Shown: positions 8,388 to 17,150 of the stretch, one piece after another
How the letters are laid out: each line of letters begins with the position of its first letter
Numbering within the stretch: the first letter of the stretch is position 1
NCBI GenBank assembly: GCA_017542475.1
Contig: JAFXXD010000008.1
Span: 21,788-85,787 of the forward strand
Direction of reading: 5' to 3'
Length of the DNA stretch: 64,000 nt
From: Ruminococcus sp.
GTDB lineage: Bacteria > Bacillota > Clostridia > Oscillospirales > Ruminococcaceae
Position numbers and translations under genes: made by a program
Notes under the pieces: model-generated
Told to the model about the DNA's origin: nothing
Seen by the model: only the letters and a program-made list of their open reading frames with translations
Databases searched by the model: none

Positions 8388-9284
8388 TTACAGCCGTGCC
8401 ATCAGCTCGTCGATAAGCGGCTTCTTCGCGAGCCAGTCCGAGAAGGCTGTCGCTCCGCCGCAGGCTGTACCCAGCTTCAAGGCGTAATCACTGCCCTCGG
8501 GCAGTCCCGCCACAAAGCCCGCAAGCATCGAGTCGCCCGCGCCGACCGAGTTGACAAGCTCACCTGTGCAGGCTCCGCACCTGTGGAGCTCCCCGCTCTC
8601 GTCGAGCAGCAGTGCTCCCCTCTCAGCCATTGAAACAAGGACGTTCCGTGCGCCCATTTCCTGCAATTTCTTCGCATAGATGGCTATCTCGTCATCGCAC
8701 TCGAACTCCACGCCGAACATATCCTCCAGCTCGAAATTGTTCGGCTTGATGAGGAAGGGACGGTATTTCAGCACGTTCAGCAGGAGCTCCCCTGTCGCGT
8801 CAACGACTGTGATGATGTCCCTGCCCTCGAGCCTGCCGAGTATGCGCTCGTATATGTCAGACGGCAGACTGCTTGGTATGCTGCCCGCAAGTATCAGCGT
8901 GTCGCCGCCTTTGAGGCGGTCGAGCTTCGCGAAGAGCTCCGCTATCGCCTGCTCGTCTATCACGGGTCCCTGACCGTTGAGCTCGGTCTCGGCGTCCGTC
9001 TTTATCTTGACATTTATGCGGGAATTGCCGCTCTTCAGGCGCACGAAGTCCGCCTCTATGCCCATCGAGCATACCCCGCGCTCGATAGCTATTCCCGTGA
9101 AGCCCGCCGTAAAGCCCAGGACTATCGACTGCACCCCGAGCTCCGCGAGCACCGCCGACACGTTTATCCCCTTGCCGCCGATGTATATCTCCTCGCGTGC
9201 CGAGCGGTTCACGCCGCCCGTTTTCAGCCCGTCTGTGTGGACTACATAATCTATCGCGGGATTGAATGTGACTGTATATACCAT
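8388..9284 (-). CDS. PfkB-family 1-phosphofructokinase-like sugar kinase
   Basis: Ribokinase-fold kinase of 298 residues, closest in its motifs to 1-phosphofructokinase (FruK) and tagatose 6-phosphate kinase. The N terminus reads TVTFNPAIDYVV, the first PfkB signature is YIGGKGINVSAVLAELG (residues 34-50) and the second is NSVGAGDSMLAGF with catalytic Asp251. ATG at 9284 follows GGAG with seven bases spacing; the frame upstream is non-coding leader. No PTS permease or DeoR-type regulator adjoins it, so the natural substrate cannot be fixed from context: fructose 1-phosphate is likeliest, tagatose 6-phosphate possible. It has its own strong promoter and a leader with three consecutive hairpins. 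Confidence 0.88.
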   Translation of the reverse strand: MVYTVTFNPAIDYVVHTDGLKTGGVNRSAREEIYIGGKGINVSAVLAELGVQSIVLGFTAGFTGIAIERGVCSMGIEADFVRLKSGNSRINVKIKTDAETELNGQGPVIDEQAIAELFAKLDRLKGGDTLILAGSIPSSLPSDIYERILGRLEGRDIITVVDATGELLLNVLKYRPFLIKPNNFELEDMFGVEFECDDEIAIYAKKLQEMGARNVLVSMAERGALLLDESGELHRCGACTGELVNSVGAGDSMLAGFVAGLPEGSDYALKLGTACGGATAFSDWLAKKPLIDELMARL

Positions 9285-9342
9285 ATCATCGCTCCAAAAT
9301 CTGTTATTAACCGTACTTGCGGCTCTATGATAATTAATGTAA

Positions 9343-9422
9343 TGCGCAAATTCCATATATTATCAAAGAATTTGCGCACCCCGAACGAAGTTCGGGGCAA
9401 TAACCGCCTAACGGCGGTTATT
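9343..9422 (-). promoter_or_regulatory. Three abutting hairpins in the kinase leader
   Basis: Within the predicted 5' leader of the PfkB kinase, three perfect hairpins lie almost end to end: 9399-9422 (AATAACCGCC/GGCGGTTATT), 9379-9397 (CCCCGAAC/GTTCGGGG) and 9343-9378 (TGCGCAAATTC/GAATTTGCGCA, 14-base AT-rich loop). None is followed by a T run on the minus strand, so they are not ordinary terminators. Confidence 0.75.
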
Positions 9423-9434
9423 GAGTACACATTA

Positions 9435-9463
9435 ATTATATCCCGTATAAGCCGATGTGTCAA
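9435..9463 (-). promoter_or_regulatory. Promoter of the PfkB kinase (proximal)
   Basis: Perfect consensus on the minus strand: TTGACA (9458-9463), 17-base spacer, TATAAT (9435-9440). Transcription would start near 9428 and run straight into the three leader hairpins. Confidence 0.88.
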
Positions 9464-9464
9464 G

Positions 9465-9496
9465 AAAAAGCTCCCTCCGAAAGATACGGAGAGAGC
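9465..9496 (-). terminator. Minus-strand terminator just upstream of the kinase promoter
   Basis: GCTCTCTCCG/CGGAGGGAGC stem with one mismatch and five Ts on the minus strand, positioned between the distal and proximal promoter-like elements. No gene lies upstream of it on this strand, so it would end a very short transcript. Confidence 0.65.
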
Positions 9497-9506
9497 ATTG
9501 CGGATA

Positions 9507-9535
9507 ATTATACACCATTTCACTCGGAATTGAAA
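9507..9535 (-). promoter_or_regulatory. Second (distal) promoter-like element on the minus strand
   Basis: TTTCAA (9530-9535), 17 bases, TATAAT (9507-9512). A transcript from here would meet the terminator at 9465-9496 within a few bases of its start. It may be a decoy or part of an attenuation arrangement. Confidence 0.45.
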
Positions 9536-9578
9536 CTCATTTTTTGTGTTTTCAGTGGATAAAATTCGGATTTTTCTA

Positions 9579-9607
9579 TTGATTTTTTTGCTCCCGTGTA
9601 CTATAAT
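9579..9607 (+). promoter_or_regulatory. Promoter of the LacI/AraC-type regulator
   Basis: TTGATT (9579-9584), 17 bases, TATAAT (9602-9607). A TTTCAGTGGA sequence lies 20 bases upstream (9550-9559); the same ten bases occur inverted upstream of the endoglucanase promoter. Confidence 0.85.
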
Positions 9608-9640
9608 GAATGTAACCACTATATGACACGGGGTGACGCT

Positions 9641-11809
9641 ATGAGTTCAAAACGTCCTATTATCGCCGTTGTTACCGCTCTCGCGAACGGCTTCGCGGAG
9701 AAGGAGCTCCTCGGCGGCATTATTTCCGAAAACAAGAAGAGCGGCTATGCTACGGTCGTTTTCTCGAATATATACAACATCGTACAGCACGACGACGACC
9801 TCCTCTGCGAGCGTAAGATATACGACCTCGTGCGCTCGCCCGATATCAGCGGCATCATCCTCCTGTGCGAGTCCTTCGTCGAGGAGAATATCCGCCGCCA
9901 TATCGCGGCTGTCCTCGCGGGGACGGACGTGCCCATTATCGGCATAGGCACGCGGCTTGCGGAGTTCGACTCCCTCGGCTACGATCTCATCAGTACCGAC
10001 GACAGAGCCGACCTCGCTCTGCTGACCTCGCACCTCATCGAGGAGCACGGCTTCACCGATATCGACCTGCTAACGGGTATGGAGCAGATAGAGTCCTCGC
10101 GTCTGCGTGCAGAGGGCTATCTCACGGCACTTGAAGCGCACGGCATTGCTCCCGATAAGGACAAGGTGTTCTTCGGCGACTTCTGGTTCACCTCGGGCGA
10201 ACAGCTCGCAGACCGCTATATAAGCCGCGAGCTGAGGCTCCCGCAGGCTGTCATCTGCGCCAACGATATGATGGCTTACGGTATGCTCCGCCGCTTCTCG
10301 GAGGCGGGCGTGCGCGTGCCCGAGCAGGTCACAGTCGTGAGCTATGAATACTCCGATATCAGGATATTCTACACGCCCGCGCTGACCTCATTCCGCAGGG
10401 ACAGGCACTCGCTCGGTACCGCCGCAGCAAAGCGTCTGCAAGCCGTTCTTGAGGGCAGGACTCCGCCCGAATTTGTTCCCCCGCAGGGACAGTTCGTGTT
10501 CGGCGGGAGCTGTCCGTGCAGGGCTGACGAGGCGCAGTCGCTCTCGGAGCTCAGAAACGCCGAGCGCCGCAAGAATTTCACCGACCTCAGCCTGTTCAGC
10601 ACCATGGAGCACAAGCTCACGCTCTGCCGCGATATGGACGAGTTCATTCAGATAATCCGCGGTCACCAGTGGATGATACAGGACAAGAAGAATATCTACC
10701 TCTGCCTCTACTCAGACTGGAACGAAGCAGATTCGGACAGGTCCGAGATAATGCGCTCGGTGAGTATCCTCAGCGGGGATAAGCCCTTCGAGATGGATCA
10801 CCTCGACCTGCGTGCCTTCTTCGAGCGCGACCACGACGCCGCCGTATGCTACCTCAATCCCCTCTTCTCGGGACAGAAGCTATTCGGCTATATGGCGCTG
10901 CTCTATGCCTCCGCCTCGAGCTATGAGGACGTGTACAGGCACTGGCTGAAATCGGTGTCGATAGGTCTGGAGTTCCTCCGCCTCAAAAACGATATCCGCT
11001 ACCTCATAAGCTGTCAGAATGTGTCCGAGTACAGGGACACCCTCACGGGTATGAACAACAAAAAGGGTCTGCGCCGCGCTTTTCAGGCAGTGCTCGTGCA
11101 CGACAACAGAAAGCTCTGCTTCGTGACGCTCCGTATCGACCTCTTCCCGAAGCAGCTCAACGACGACGAGATACGCCGCAAGACAGACGCCCTCCTCGGC
11201 GTGTCGAAGACGATAGCGAGGTTCTGCGGAAATCACGATATTTCGGGATATATGGGCGATGATACCTTCGTCTGCATTATCCAGAGCCACGCCGAGCCCG
11301 AGGTCATTGCCGACCTGCTGACAGCTGTGCTCTTACAGGAAAAAAACTACATCGGCTACGCGGGTACGAGCTCCTTCGCCTGCTGTGCCATTCCCTGCGG
11401 GGAGCTGAGCTTCGATGAGCTCACTGAGCAGAGCTCGGAGCTCATAAAGGCGGAGCACCGCAGGCTCACCGCGCTCCGCAGGAATAAGAACTACGCGGAT
11501 ATGCTCGCCGTGCGCGACCGTATCTACTCCGCGACCGAGGCGACCTTCGAGCACGACAGCGATAACATCTACACCGACCGCATCGACTTCTTCCGCCGCA
11601 ACTATAAGAGCTGCTTCGGCGTCCCATTCCATCAGGACTGCATAAATGCACGTATCGCCAAAGCCAAGTACTACCTCGCGACTACCTCGCTCGGTATCAG
11701 CGATATCTCCGAGAAGTGCGGCTATGTGGACTACAAATACTTCCAGCGCCAGTTTGCGGCGAGCACGGGTCTGCCCGCGCTCCGCTACAGGAACCTCATC
11801 AAGAGCTGA
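9641..11809 (+). CDS. Hybrid regulator: LacI-type sensor, degenerate GGDEF-like middle, AraC DNA-binding domain
   Basis: 722 residues. The first 290 residues form a periplasmic-binding-protein/LacI sugar-sensor domain (IIAVVTALANGFAEKELLGG, AVICANDMMAYGMLRRFSEAG) without the usual N-terminal HTH. The middle carries a segment resembling the start of a GGDEF domain (YRDTLTGMNNKKGLRRAF) with no GGDEF catalytic loop. The last 100 residues are an AraC-type double HTH (DISEKCGYVDYKYFQRQFAASTG). Start at 9641 is chosen for GGGGTGA seven bases upstream; earlier ATGs lie too close to the transcription start. It sits in front of a GH5 endoglucanase, so control of polysaccharide degradation in response to a sugar is a reasonable inference. 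A protein with the same N-terminal design begins at 62882. Confidence 0.85.
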   Translation: MSSKRPIIAVVTALANGFAEKELLGGIISENKKSGYATVVFSNIYNIVQHDDDLLCERKIYDLVRSPDISGIILLCESFVEENIRRHIAAVLAGTDVPIIGIGTRLAEFDSLGYDLISTDDRADLALLTSHLIEEHGFTDIDLLTGMEQIESSRLRAEGYLTALEAHGIAPDKDKVFFGDFWFTSGEQLADRYISRELRLPQAVICANDMMAYGMLRRFSEAGVRVPEQVTVVSYEYSDIRIFYTPALTSFRRDRHSLGTAAAKRLQAVLEGRTPPEFVPPQGQFVFGGSCPCRADEAQSLSELRNAERRKNFTDLSLFSTMEHKLTLCRDMDEFIQIIRGHQWMIQDKKNIYLCLYSDWNEADSDRSEIMRSVSILSGDKPFEMDHLDLRAFFERDHDAAVCYLNPLFSGQKLFGYMALLYASASSYEDVYRHWLKSVSIGLEFLRLKNDIRYLISCQNVSEYRDTLTGMNNKKGLRRAFQAVLVHDNRKLCFVTLRIDLFPKQLNDDEIRRKTDALLGVSKTIARFCGNHDISGYMGDDTFVCIIQSHAEPEVIADLLTAVLLQEKNYIGYAGTSSFACCAIPCGELSFDELTEQSSELIKAEHRRLTALRRNKNYADMLAVRDRIYSATEATFEHDSDNIYTDRIDFFRRNYKSCFGVPFHQDCINARIAKAKYYLATTSLGISDISEKCGYVDYKYFQRQFAASTGLPALRYRNLIKS

Positions 11810-11845
11810 ATGCATATTTCGTCCACTGAAATCAAACTTTATGGG

Positions 11846-11875
11846 TTGATAGTATTCCTCCTTGTATTGTATAAT
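11846..11875 (+). promoter_or_regulatory. Promoter of the GH5 endoglucanase
   Basis: TTGATA (11846-11851), 18 bases, TATAAT (11870-11875). The sequence TCCACTGAAA (11822-11831), inverse of the element upstream of the regulator, lies 14 bases before the -35 box. Confidence 0.82.
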
Positions 11876-11930
11876 ACGTACAGTAAATGAGTACGTGAAG
11901 TTTATACGTTTCAAGGAGGAATGATCATTT

Positions 11931-13424
11931 ATGAAGATGAACAGGCTCGTTTCATCCGTAACTGCGGCATTTATGATGCTTTCAGGCATTGCTTCGTCCG
12001 CTCCCGCGCCGTCCTATGCGGCGGGAGAAATGCGCGATATCACAACTATGGAGCTCGTCAGGGATATGGGTATCGGTATCAACCTCGGCAACACCTTCGA
12101 GGCGTGCCCCGACTGGTACGGCGAGGACTGGATTGCCAAATGGAGCGACGGTAAGCCCAATAACTACGAAACTGCGTGGGGAAGCCCCGTTGTCACAAAG
12201 GAAATGATAGAGGGTATGGCCAAGGAGGGCTTCGGCGTCCTGCGCATACCCGTGGCGTGGTCCAATATGATGGAGCACGACGGCACCTACACCATCAATG
12301 CCGAGTACGACGCGCGTATACACGAGGTCGTTGACTGGACGCTCGAGTGCGGTATGTACTGCATTATCAATATCCACTGGGACGGCGGCTGGGTGAACAA
12401 GTTCCCCGACGACAAGGAAGAAAGTATGAAGCGCTACTCCCATATGTGGGAACAGATAGCCGAGAGCTTCAGGGACTATGACGACTACCTGATGTTCGAG
12501 TCGCAGAATGAGGAGCTCGGCTGGGAGTCGCTGTGGAACCCGTGGGGCGGTACAGAGGGAAAGGCGGAGTCGTATGCTCTCTGCAATGAGATAAATCAAA
12601 AATTCGTTGACGTGGTAAGAGGCTCGGGCGGAAACAACGCAAAGCGTCATCTGCTGATATCGGGATATAATACGGGATTTGACCGCACCTGCGACCCTCT
12701 CTTCAAAATGCCCAGCGACCCCGCCAACAGAATGGCTGTGTCCGTTCACTACTACACGCCCGCAGGCTTCTGCATTCTCGAGGACAAGGACGAATCATGG
12801 GCGAAGGCTCGCAGTACGTGGGGTACCGACGAAGATTACAATGAGCTCAACGGCTGGATGGATATGATGAAGACCAACTACGTCGATAAGGGCATTCCCG
12901 TTATCATCGGCGAGTACGGCTGTCCCACCAAGGGCAAGGAAGCCGCCTCCGTAAGAAAGTTCATCAGCTCCGTCTGCAAGGCGGCTTACGAGCGCCAGCT
13001 CTGCCCCGTGCTCTGGTCTACTCCCGATTCCACCACCGACGACGGCACCATTATCAAGGGTCACTACGACCGCAAGGCATATAAGCTCGCAGATCAGGAG
13101 CTCCAAAAGGAGCTGTTCGCGATAGGCGGCAAGGAATACTCGCCGCGTGAGGTCGGAACAACCACGACCACAACAGAAACTACAACAACAGAGACTACCA
13201 CCACTACAGTGACTACCGCCACTGAGACTGCTCCCGCGGCTGTAATGGGCGACGTAAACGGCGACGGCAAGCTTGAGGTCGCTGACCTCGTTACCCTCAG
13301 CAAATGGCTCCTCGGAGACAAGGACGCAGACCTCGCAAAGTGGCAGAACGCCGACTTCGACGGCGACGGCAGGATAGATACCTTCGACCTCTGCCTCATG
13401 AGAAAAAGCCTTCTTCTAAAATAG
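11931..13424 (+). CDS. Secreted GH5 endoglucanase with type I dockerin
   Basis: Signal peptide (about residues 1-31, ending SYAA), then a GH5 catalytic domain (about 35-395) resembling subfamily 4 endoglucanases and xyloglucanases: GINLGNTFEA, RIPVAWSNM, INIHWDGGW, acid/base Glu194 in ESQNEE and nucleophile Glu328 in IIGEYGCP. A Thr-rich linker (about 409-433) leads to a dockerin (about 437-496) with two calcium-binding repeats, GDVNGDGKLEVADLVTLSKW and DFDGDGRIDTFDLCLMRK. The protein should be exported and docked into a cellulosome. ATG at 11931 follows AAGGAGGA. Substrate (cellulose, mixed-linkage glucan or xyloglucan) cannot be decided from motifs alone. Confidence 0.95.
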   Translation: MKMNRLVSSVTAAFMMLSGIASSAPAPSYAAGEMRDITTMELVRDMGIGINLGNTFEACPDWYGEDWIAKWSDGKPNNYETAWGSPVVTKEMIEGMAKEGFGVLRIPVAWSNMMEHDGTYTINAEYDARIHEVVDWTLECGMYCIINIHWDGGWVNKFPDDKEESMKRYSHMWEQIAESFRDYDDYLMFESQNEELGWESLWNPWGGTEGKAESYALCNEINQKFVDVVRGSGGNNAKRHLLISGYNTGFDRTCDPLFKMPSDPANRMAVSVHYYTPAGFCILEDKDESWAKARSTWGTDEDYNELNGWMDMMKTNYVDKGIPVIIGEYGCPTKGKEAASVRKFISSVCKAAYERQLCPVLWSTPDSTTDDGTIIKGHYDRKAYKLADQELQKELFAIGGKEYSPREVGTTTTTTETTTTETTTTTVTTATETAPAAVMGDVNGDGKLEVADLVTLSKWLLGDKDADLAKWQNADFDGDGRIDTFDLCLMRKSLLLK

Positions 13425-13442
13425 TAAAATTTCCCCGAAAAG

Positions 13443-13468
13443 ACCGTACCCTTGTGGTACGGTTTTTT
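13443..13468 (+). terminator. Intrinsic terminator after the endoglucanase
   Basis: ACCGTACC/GGTACGGT stem with a five-base loop and six Ts, 18 bases after the stop codon. Confidence 0.92.
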
Positions 13469-13515
13469 CATTTGCGGGGATCCCCCCGCACATATAGTTC
13501 GGAATGAAAAGTTTT

Positions 13516-13655
13516 CCGTAGGGGCCGCCTTTGGCGGTCCGCAATTACGGAAATGGCAGGCGATGAAAAATCTGCGGAAGCGCAATGCGCGTCCCTACAG
13601 TTCGGTTCAAGCGGTTTATCGGTTATTTCGCGGGCGGCGAAACGCCGACTCTACA
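13516..13655. repeat. Three TGTAGGG-family palindromic repeats
   Basis: Copies at 13516-13542 (core GGCCGCCTTTGGCGGTC), 13573-13600 (reverse, AGCGCAATGCGCGTCC with one mismatched arm base) and 13630-13655 (reverse, GGCGGCGAAACGCCG). They fill the 306-base gap before the TIR gene, where no other feature apart from its promoter was seen. Confidence 0.78.
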
Positions 13656-13664
13656 ATTCAGTGC

Positions 13665-13693
13665 TTGCATTTTCGGGGCTAATGTGGTAGAAT
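13665..13693 (+). promoter_or_regulatory. Promoter of the TIR/RCK-RyR unit
   Basis: TTGCAT (13665-13670), 17 bases ending in TGTGG, then TAGAAT (13688-13693); the TGG before the -10 gives an extended -10 element. Confidence 0.75.
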
Positions 13694-13730
13694 TATTGTG
13701 TATGTTTAATTTTCGATAAGGAGAAAGGAT

Positions 13731-16700
13731 ATGGATTACAAGTACAAAGCCTTTATAAGCTACCGCCACCTCGAGCCCGATATGCAGGCGGCGGAGAAAT
13801 TACAGAAGCTCCTCGAAAGCTACAAGCCCCCCAAGAACCTCGGCAAGGTCAAGGAAAACTGGCGTATCTTCCGCGATGTGTCGGAGCTGCAGTCGAGCAG
13901 CGACCTCAGCGAGGATATCAAGAACGCTATCGAGACCTCCGAGTATCTCATCGTGATATGCTCGCCGAAATATACCGAGTCGAAGTGGTGTATGCAGGAG
14001 CTACAGCGCTTCCGTGCGCTCCACGACAATACCAATAAGAACATCATCACCCTCCTCGTGAGCGGTGAGCCGCACGAGTCCTTCCCCGAGGAGCTCACCT
14101 ATACCGAGATGACCACCACCAACGAAAAGGGCGAGGAGGTCAAGGTCAAGGTCGAGGTCGAGCCGCTCGCTGCCAATATCAAGGCGGATACGCTCAAGGA
14201 GTCGATGAAGAAGCTCGATACCGAGTACCTGCGTATCGCCGCTCCCCTGCTCGGGTGCGACTTCAACGACCTCTTCCAGCGCGAGAAGCGCCGCGAGGCT
14301 GCACGCAGAAGGCGTATCTTCGGCGGAGTTTCGGGCATACTCTCGCTCATCACCGTGATAAGCGTCGCCTCGGCGGTGACTATCAGCGGCAAGAACGTGA
14401 AAATAAAAAAGCAAAATGAACAGATAAAGGAACAGAACGAGCAGATAGAGGCGAAGAATATCGACCTGCGTATCGAGAACGCGGGTCACCTCGCTGCCGA
14501 GTCCGAGAACCTCTTCAAGGAGAGCAGCCTTATCCCCGCTATTAAGAAGGCGGTGGAGGCTGTGCCGACAGACGATACTCCTGCGCTGCCCGAGGCTGAG
14601 TACGCGCTCTCGCGTGAGCTCGGTATGTTCAAGCACAGCCAGCTCGTGCCGCAGCTCGCACTCAGGCACGAATGTGCGGTAGAGAAGCTCTCGTTTATGG
14701 GCGGCGGCAGGTCCGTAGTAACGCAGGACGCCACGGGTATCTACTTCTGGGACGCCGAAAACGGCAGCCTCATAAAGAAGATAGCGGCGACCGACAGCGA
14801 GTTCGTTTCGGAGACGGGCGGAAGCTCCAACGAGCTGACGGCTTTCTTCGATGTCAGCCGCGACAAGACTGGCACCTACTACGAGTCTACCGCTACTCCG
14901 AGCAGCATCACCTATGAGAACAGCTCCGTTTTCAACAAGATCTACACCAACTTCGTGCACTCCGTCGATGACGATGAAGAGGGCACGGGCGGCGACGTTT
15001 ACGTATACAACTCCGACAGGACTGTATGGCGTCTCGACGGCGCTACGGGCGAGGTCAAGTGGAAGGCTGAACCCTCCGAGAAGGCGAACACCTACTACAG
15101 CGTTAAATTCGACGAGAAGTACGTGCTCCGTCTGTATCAGGACAAGAACGTTATGCCGAGCGGTCTTTCCTTCCCCGGCAATGACATCTACCTTGAAATT
15201 ATCGACCGCGAAACAGGTGCGGAGGTCGATTCCGTGAAGGTCACGGACGCTTCAAAGTCCACCTTCGGCTTCCTTATGGATATCTCTGTCCTGACCGTGA
15301 ATGACGGCGTGCTCTATGTCTACAGCGAGAACGACAGGGTCGTCAGGGCGTTCGATATAAAGGACCACTCCATCGAGATGAGGAATGAGGTCGAGGTCGG
15401 CTTCGCCAACGACGGTGGTATCAATAATACCACGTTCAGCTTCGTCGGCGGTGACCCGCTCATTACCGCGTGCAGTGTGCTCGCGTTCGATACAAGGACC
15501 TCCTTCACCCGCTACGACAGCGAGATGAAGGAGCAGAAGTGGAGCGCGGAGCTCCCGATAAACTATCAGAGCGGCGGCACCGAGTTCCTCATCCCCGCGG
15601 GAGATTCGGGCTATGACCACGATGTCCTTGCGGTCATGACCAAGTTCTCGCTCTCGTTCATCGACTACGAGGACGGCTCTGTCATCGCTTATATCCCCTT
15701 CGACAGCGAGGTCGTTGACTCGTCGTTCAGCCGCAACGGTCTTGTGATGTTCACCGTCAAGGACGGTGAGGAGTACGTTGTCAGCCTCGGTCACTATACC
15801 ACGGGCAACAGCTCCGACAACGCGGCATACAGAGTCCAGAAGATGAACACCGCTGTCTATGTATCCAGCTACAGCCGCGGCAGGTACGCGACCGCCGACA
15901 ACTACTCCAACATCGCGTATATCCAGTACGTCAGCGATAATCCGTCGTACACCGACATCGACGCGGGCGAGTATATGTACGCGCGTGATGTGCTCGCTGT
16001 CTCCGAGGACGGAGCATACGCTGCTGTATCGGCTGCATACTACCCCGACGGCAAGTACACCAACGGCGGCTCCAACGTCGTAAGACACCTCTTCATCTAC
16101 GACGTGAAGGGTGAGAAGCTGACCGAGGTCAGCACGCTGAAGGGCTACGAGGTGCACAGCGCGGCTTTCGCCGGTGATACGCTCGTGTTAAACGCCGCCC
16201 CCGGCGACAGCTTTGGCGACGAGATAACAGCGACCGTCGATGCTTCAAGCTGCACATCGGATATCGTCTCCGACGCTCCGCAGGCGCAGCGAAATGGTAT
16301 GAAGGTAGTCTCCACCGATAAGGGCGCGTACTACCTCGCGGATTCGGACAGGAACCTCGTATATGTCACTCCCGACGGCAAGTGCACGCCATGGGCTGTC
16401 AAGGACGAGGACACCTACAGCCTCGATAAGCAGGTGATCGACGGAATGTATGCCGTTTCCGACAGCAGAGCCGCTATGTATGCGCAGTTCAGCGGCGAGG
16501 ACGGCAAAAAAGCCCTCATCGTCCACGATTTCAGCCTCGGTCAGCACGTGACCCTCGAATTCGACCCCGCTGCCGACGAGGGACTTGATGTCCTGCGTAT
16601 CTTCTGGCAGAACAGCGAGACTGTCGGCGTCTTCTTCAGTGACCGCACTGTTTCGCTCTATGACGCCTCCACGGGCAAGCTGAAAAATACCGTATCGCTC

Positions 16701-17138
16701 AACGGTACAAGTCAGGAGCCTGTCTCCGTGATACCGTTCACGTCCAACAGCTTCGCCGTGCTCTGCCGCGACTCGCGCCTCTACGAGATGAACGCCGACG
16801 GCTTCACGGGCAGGAGCTGCCGCCTCGACTTCGCTGACGAGAACGACAACGATATCCGCGAAAGCGACAGCTCGAACGCGGATAAGCTCGATATACAGCC
16901 CACCGAAGACGGCTTCCCCGCCTTTGTCATCTGGAACGGCTCGCAGGCGTGGTATGTCGATGAGGAGAGATTCACCGTAAGATACAGGATAGACGAATTC
17001 GCGTGCGCTCCCGCTACGGGCAGCAGCGTATTTATCAGGGACAAGGACCGCAACAAGATAGGCTTCTTCCCGATATACTCCACTAAGCAGCTGCTCGACG
17101 CCGCAAAGGGCTACCTCTCGGCTCTCGGAGAAGAGTGA
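13731..17138 (+). CDS. Membrane TIR-domain protein with coiled coil and beta-propeller
   Basis: 1135 residues. Residues 4-100 form a TIR domain: YKAFISYRH (box 1), RIFRDVSELQ, Glu61 at the position of the NADase glutamate in a SEDI context, and ESKWCMQELQRF (Trp86, Cys87). A basic stretch (REKRREAARRRR, 184-195) precedes one transmembrane helix (about 197-218), then a coiled coil (about 221-262, NEQIKEQNEQIEAKN). The remaining 870 residues are beta-strand repeats such as GIYFWDAENGSLIKK and RVVRAFDIKD, resembling WD40/PQQ propeller blades. The positive-inside rule puts TIR in the cytoplasm and the propeller outside, a receptor-like layout. Start at 13731 follows GGAGAAAGG. The next gene begins 12 bases later and is a membrane RCK-RyR protein. 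The TIR may act as an NAD-cleaving enzyme or as an adaptor; this cannot be told apart here. Confidence 0.85.
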   Translation: MDYKYKAFISYRHLEPDMQAAEKLQKLLESYKPPKNLGKVKENWRIFRDVSELQSSSDLSEDIKNAIETSEYLIVICSPKYTESKWCMQELQRFRALHDNTNKNIITLLVSGEPHESFPEELTYTEMTTTNEKGEEVKVKVEVEPLAANIKADTLKESMKKLDTEYLRIAAPLLGCDFNDLFQREKRREAARRRRIFGGVSGILSLITVISVASAVTISGKNVKIKKQNEQIKEQNEQIEAKNIDLRIENAGHLAAESENLFKESSLIPAIKKAVEAVPTDDTPALPEAEYALSRELGMFKHSQLVPQLALRHECAVEKLSFMGGGRSVVTQDATGIYFWDAENGSLIKKIAATDSEFVSETGGSSNELTAFFDVSRDKTGTYYESTATPSSITYENSSVFNKIYTNFVHSVDDDEEGTGGDVYVYNSDRTVWRLDGATGEVKWKAEPSEKANTYYSVKFDEKYVLRLYQDKNVMPSGLSFPGNDIYLEIIDRETGAEVDSVKVTDASKSTFGFLMDISVLTVNDGVLYVYSENDRVVRAFDIKDHSIEMRNEVEVGFANDGGINNTTFSFVGGDPLITACSVLAFDTRTSFTRYDSEMKEQKWSAELPINYQSGGTEFLIPAGDSGYDHDVLAVMTKFSLSFIDYEDGSVIAYIPFDSEVVDSSFSRNGLVMFTVKDGEEYVVSLGHYTTGNSSDNAAYRVQKMNTAVYVSSYSRGRYATADNYSNIAYIQYVSDNPSYTDIDAGEYMYARDVLAVSEDGAYAAVSAAYYPDGKYTNGGSNVVRHLFIYDVKGEKLTEVSTLKGYEVHSAAFAGDTLVLNAAPGDSFGDEITATVDASSCTSDIVSDAPQAQRNGMKVVSTDKGAYYLADSDRNLVYVTPDGKCTPWAVKDEDTYSLDKQVIDGMYAVSDSRAAMYAQFSGEDGKKALIVHDFSLGQHVTLEFDPAADEGLDVLRIFWQNSETVGVFFSDRTVSLYDASTGKLKNTVSLNGTSQEPVSVIPFTSNSFAVLCRDSRLYEMNADGFTGRSCRLDFADENDNDIRESDSSNADKLDIQPTEDGFPAFVIWNGSQAWYVDEERFTVRYRIDEFACAPATGSSVFIRDKDRNKIGFFPIYSTKQLLDAAKGYLSALGEE

Positions 17139-17150
17139 AAGGACAGATAA

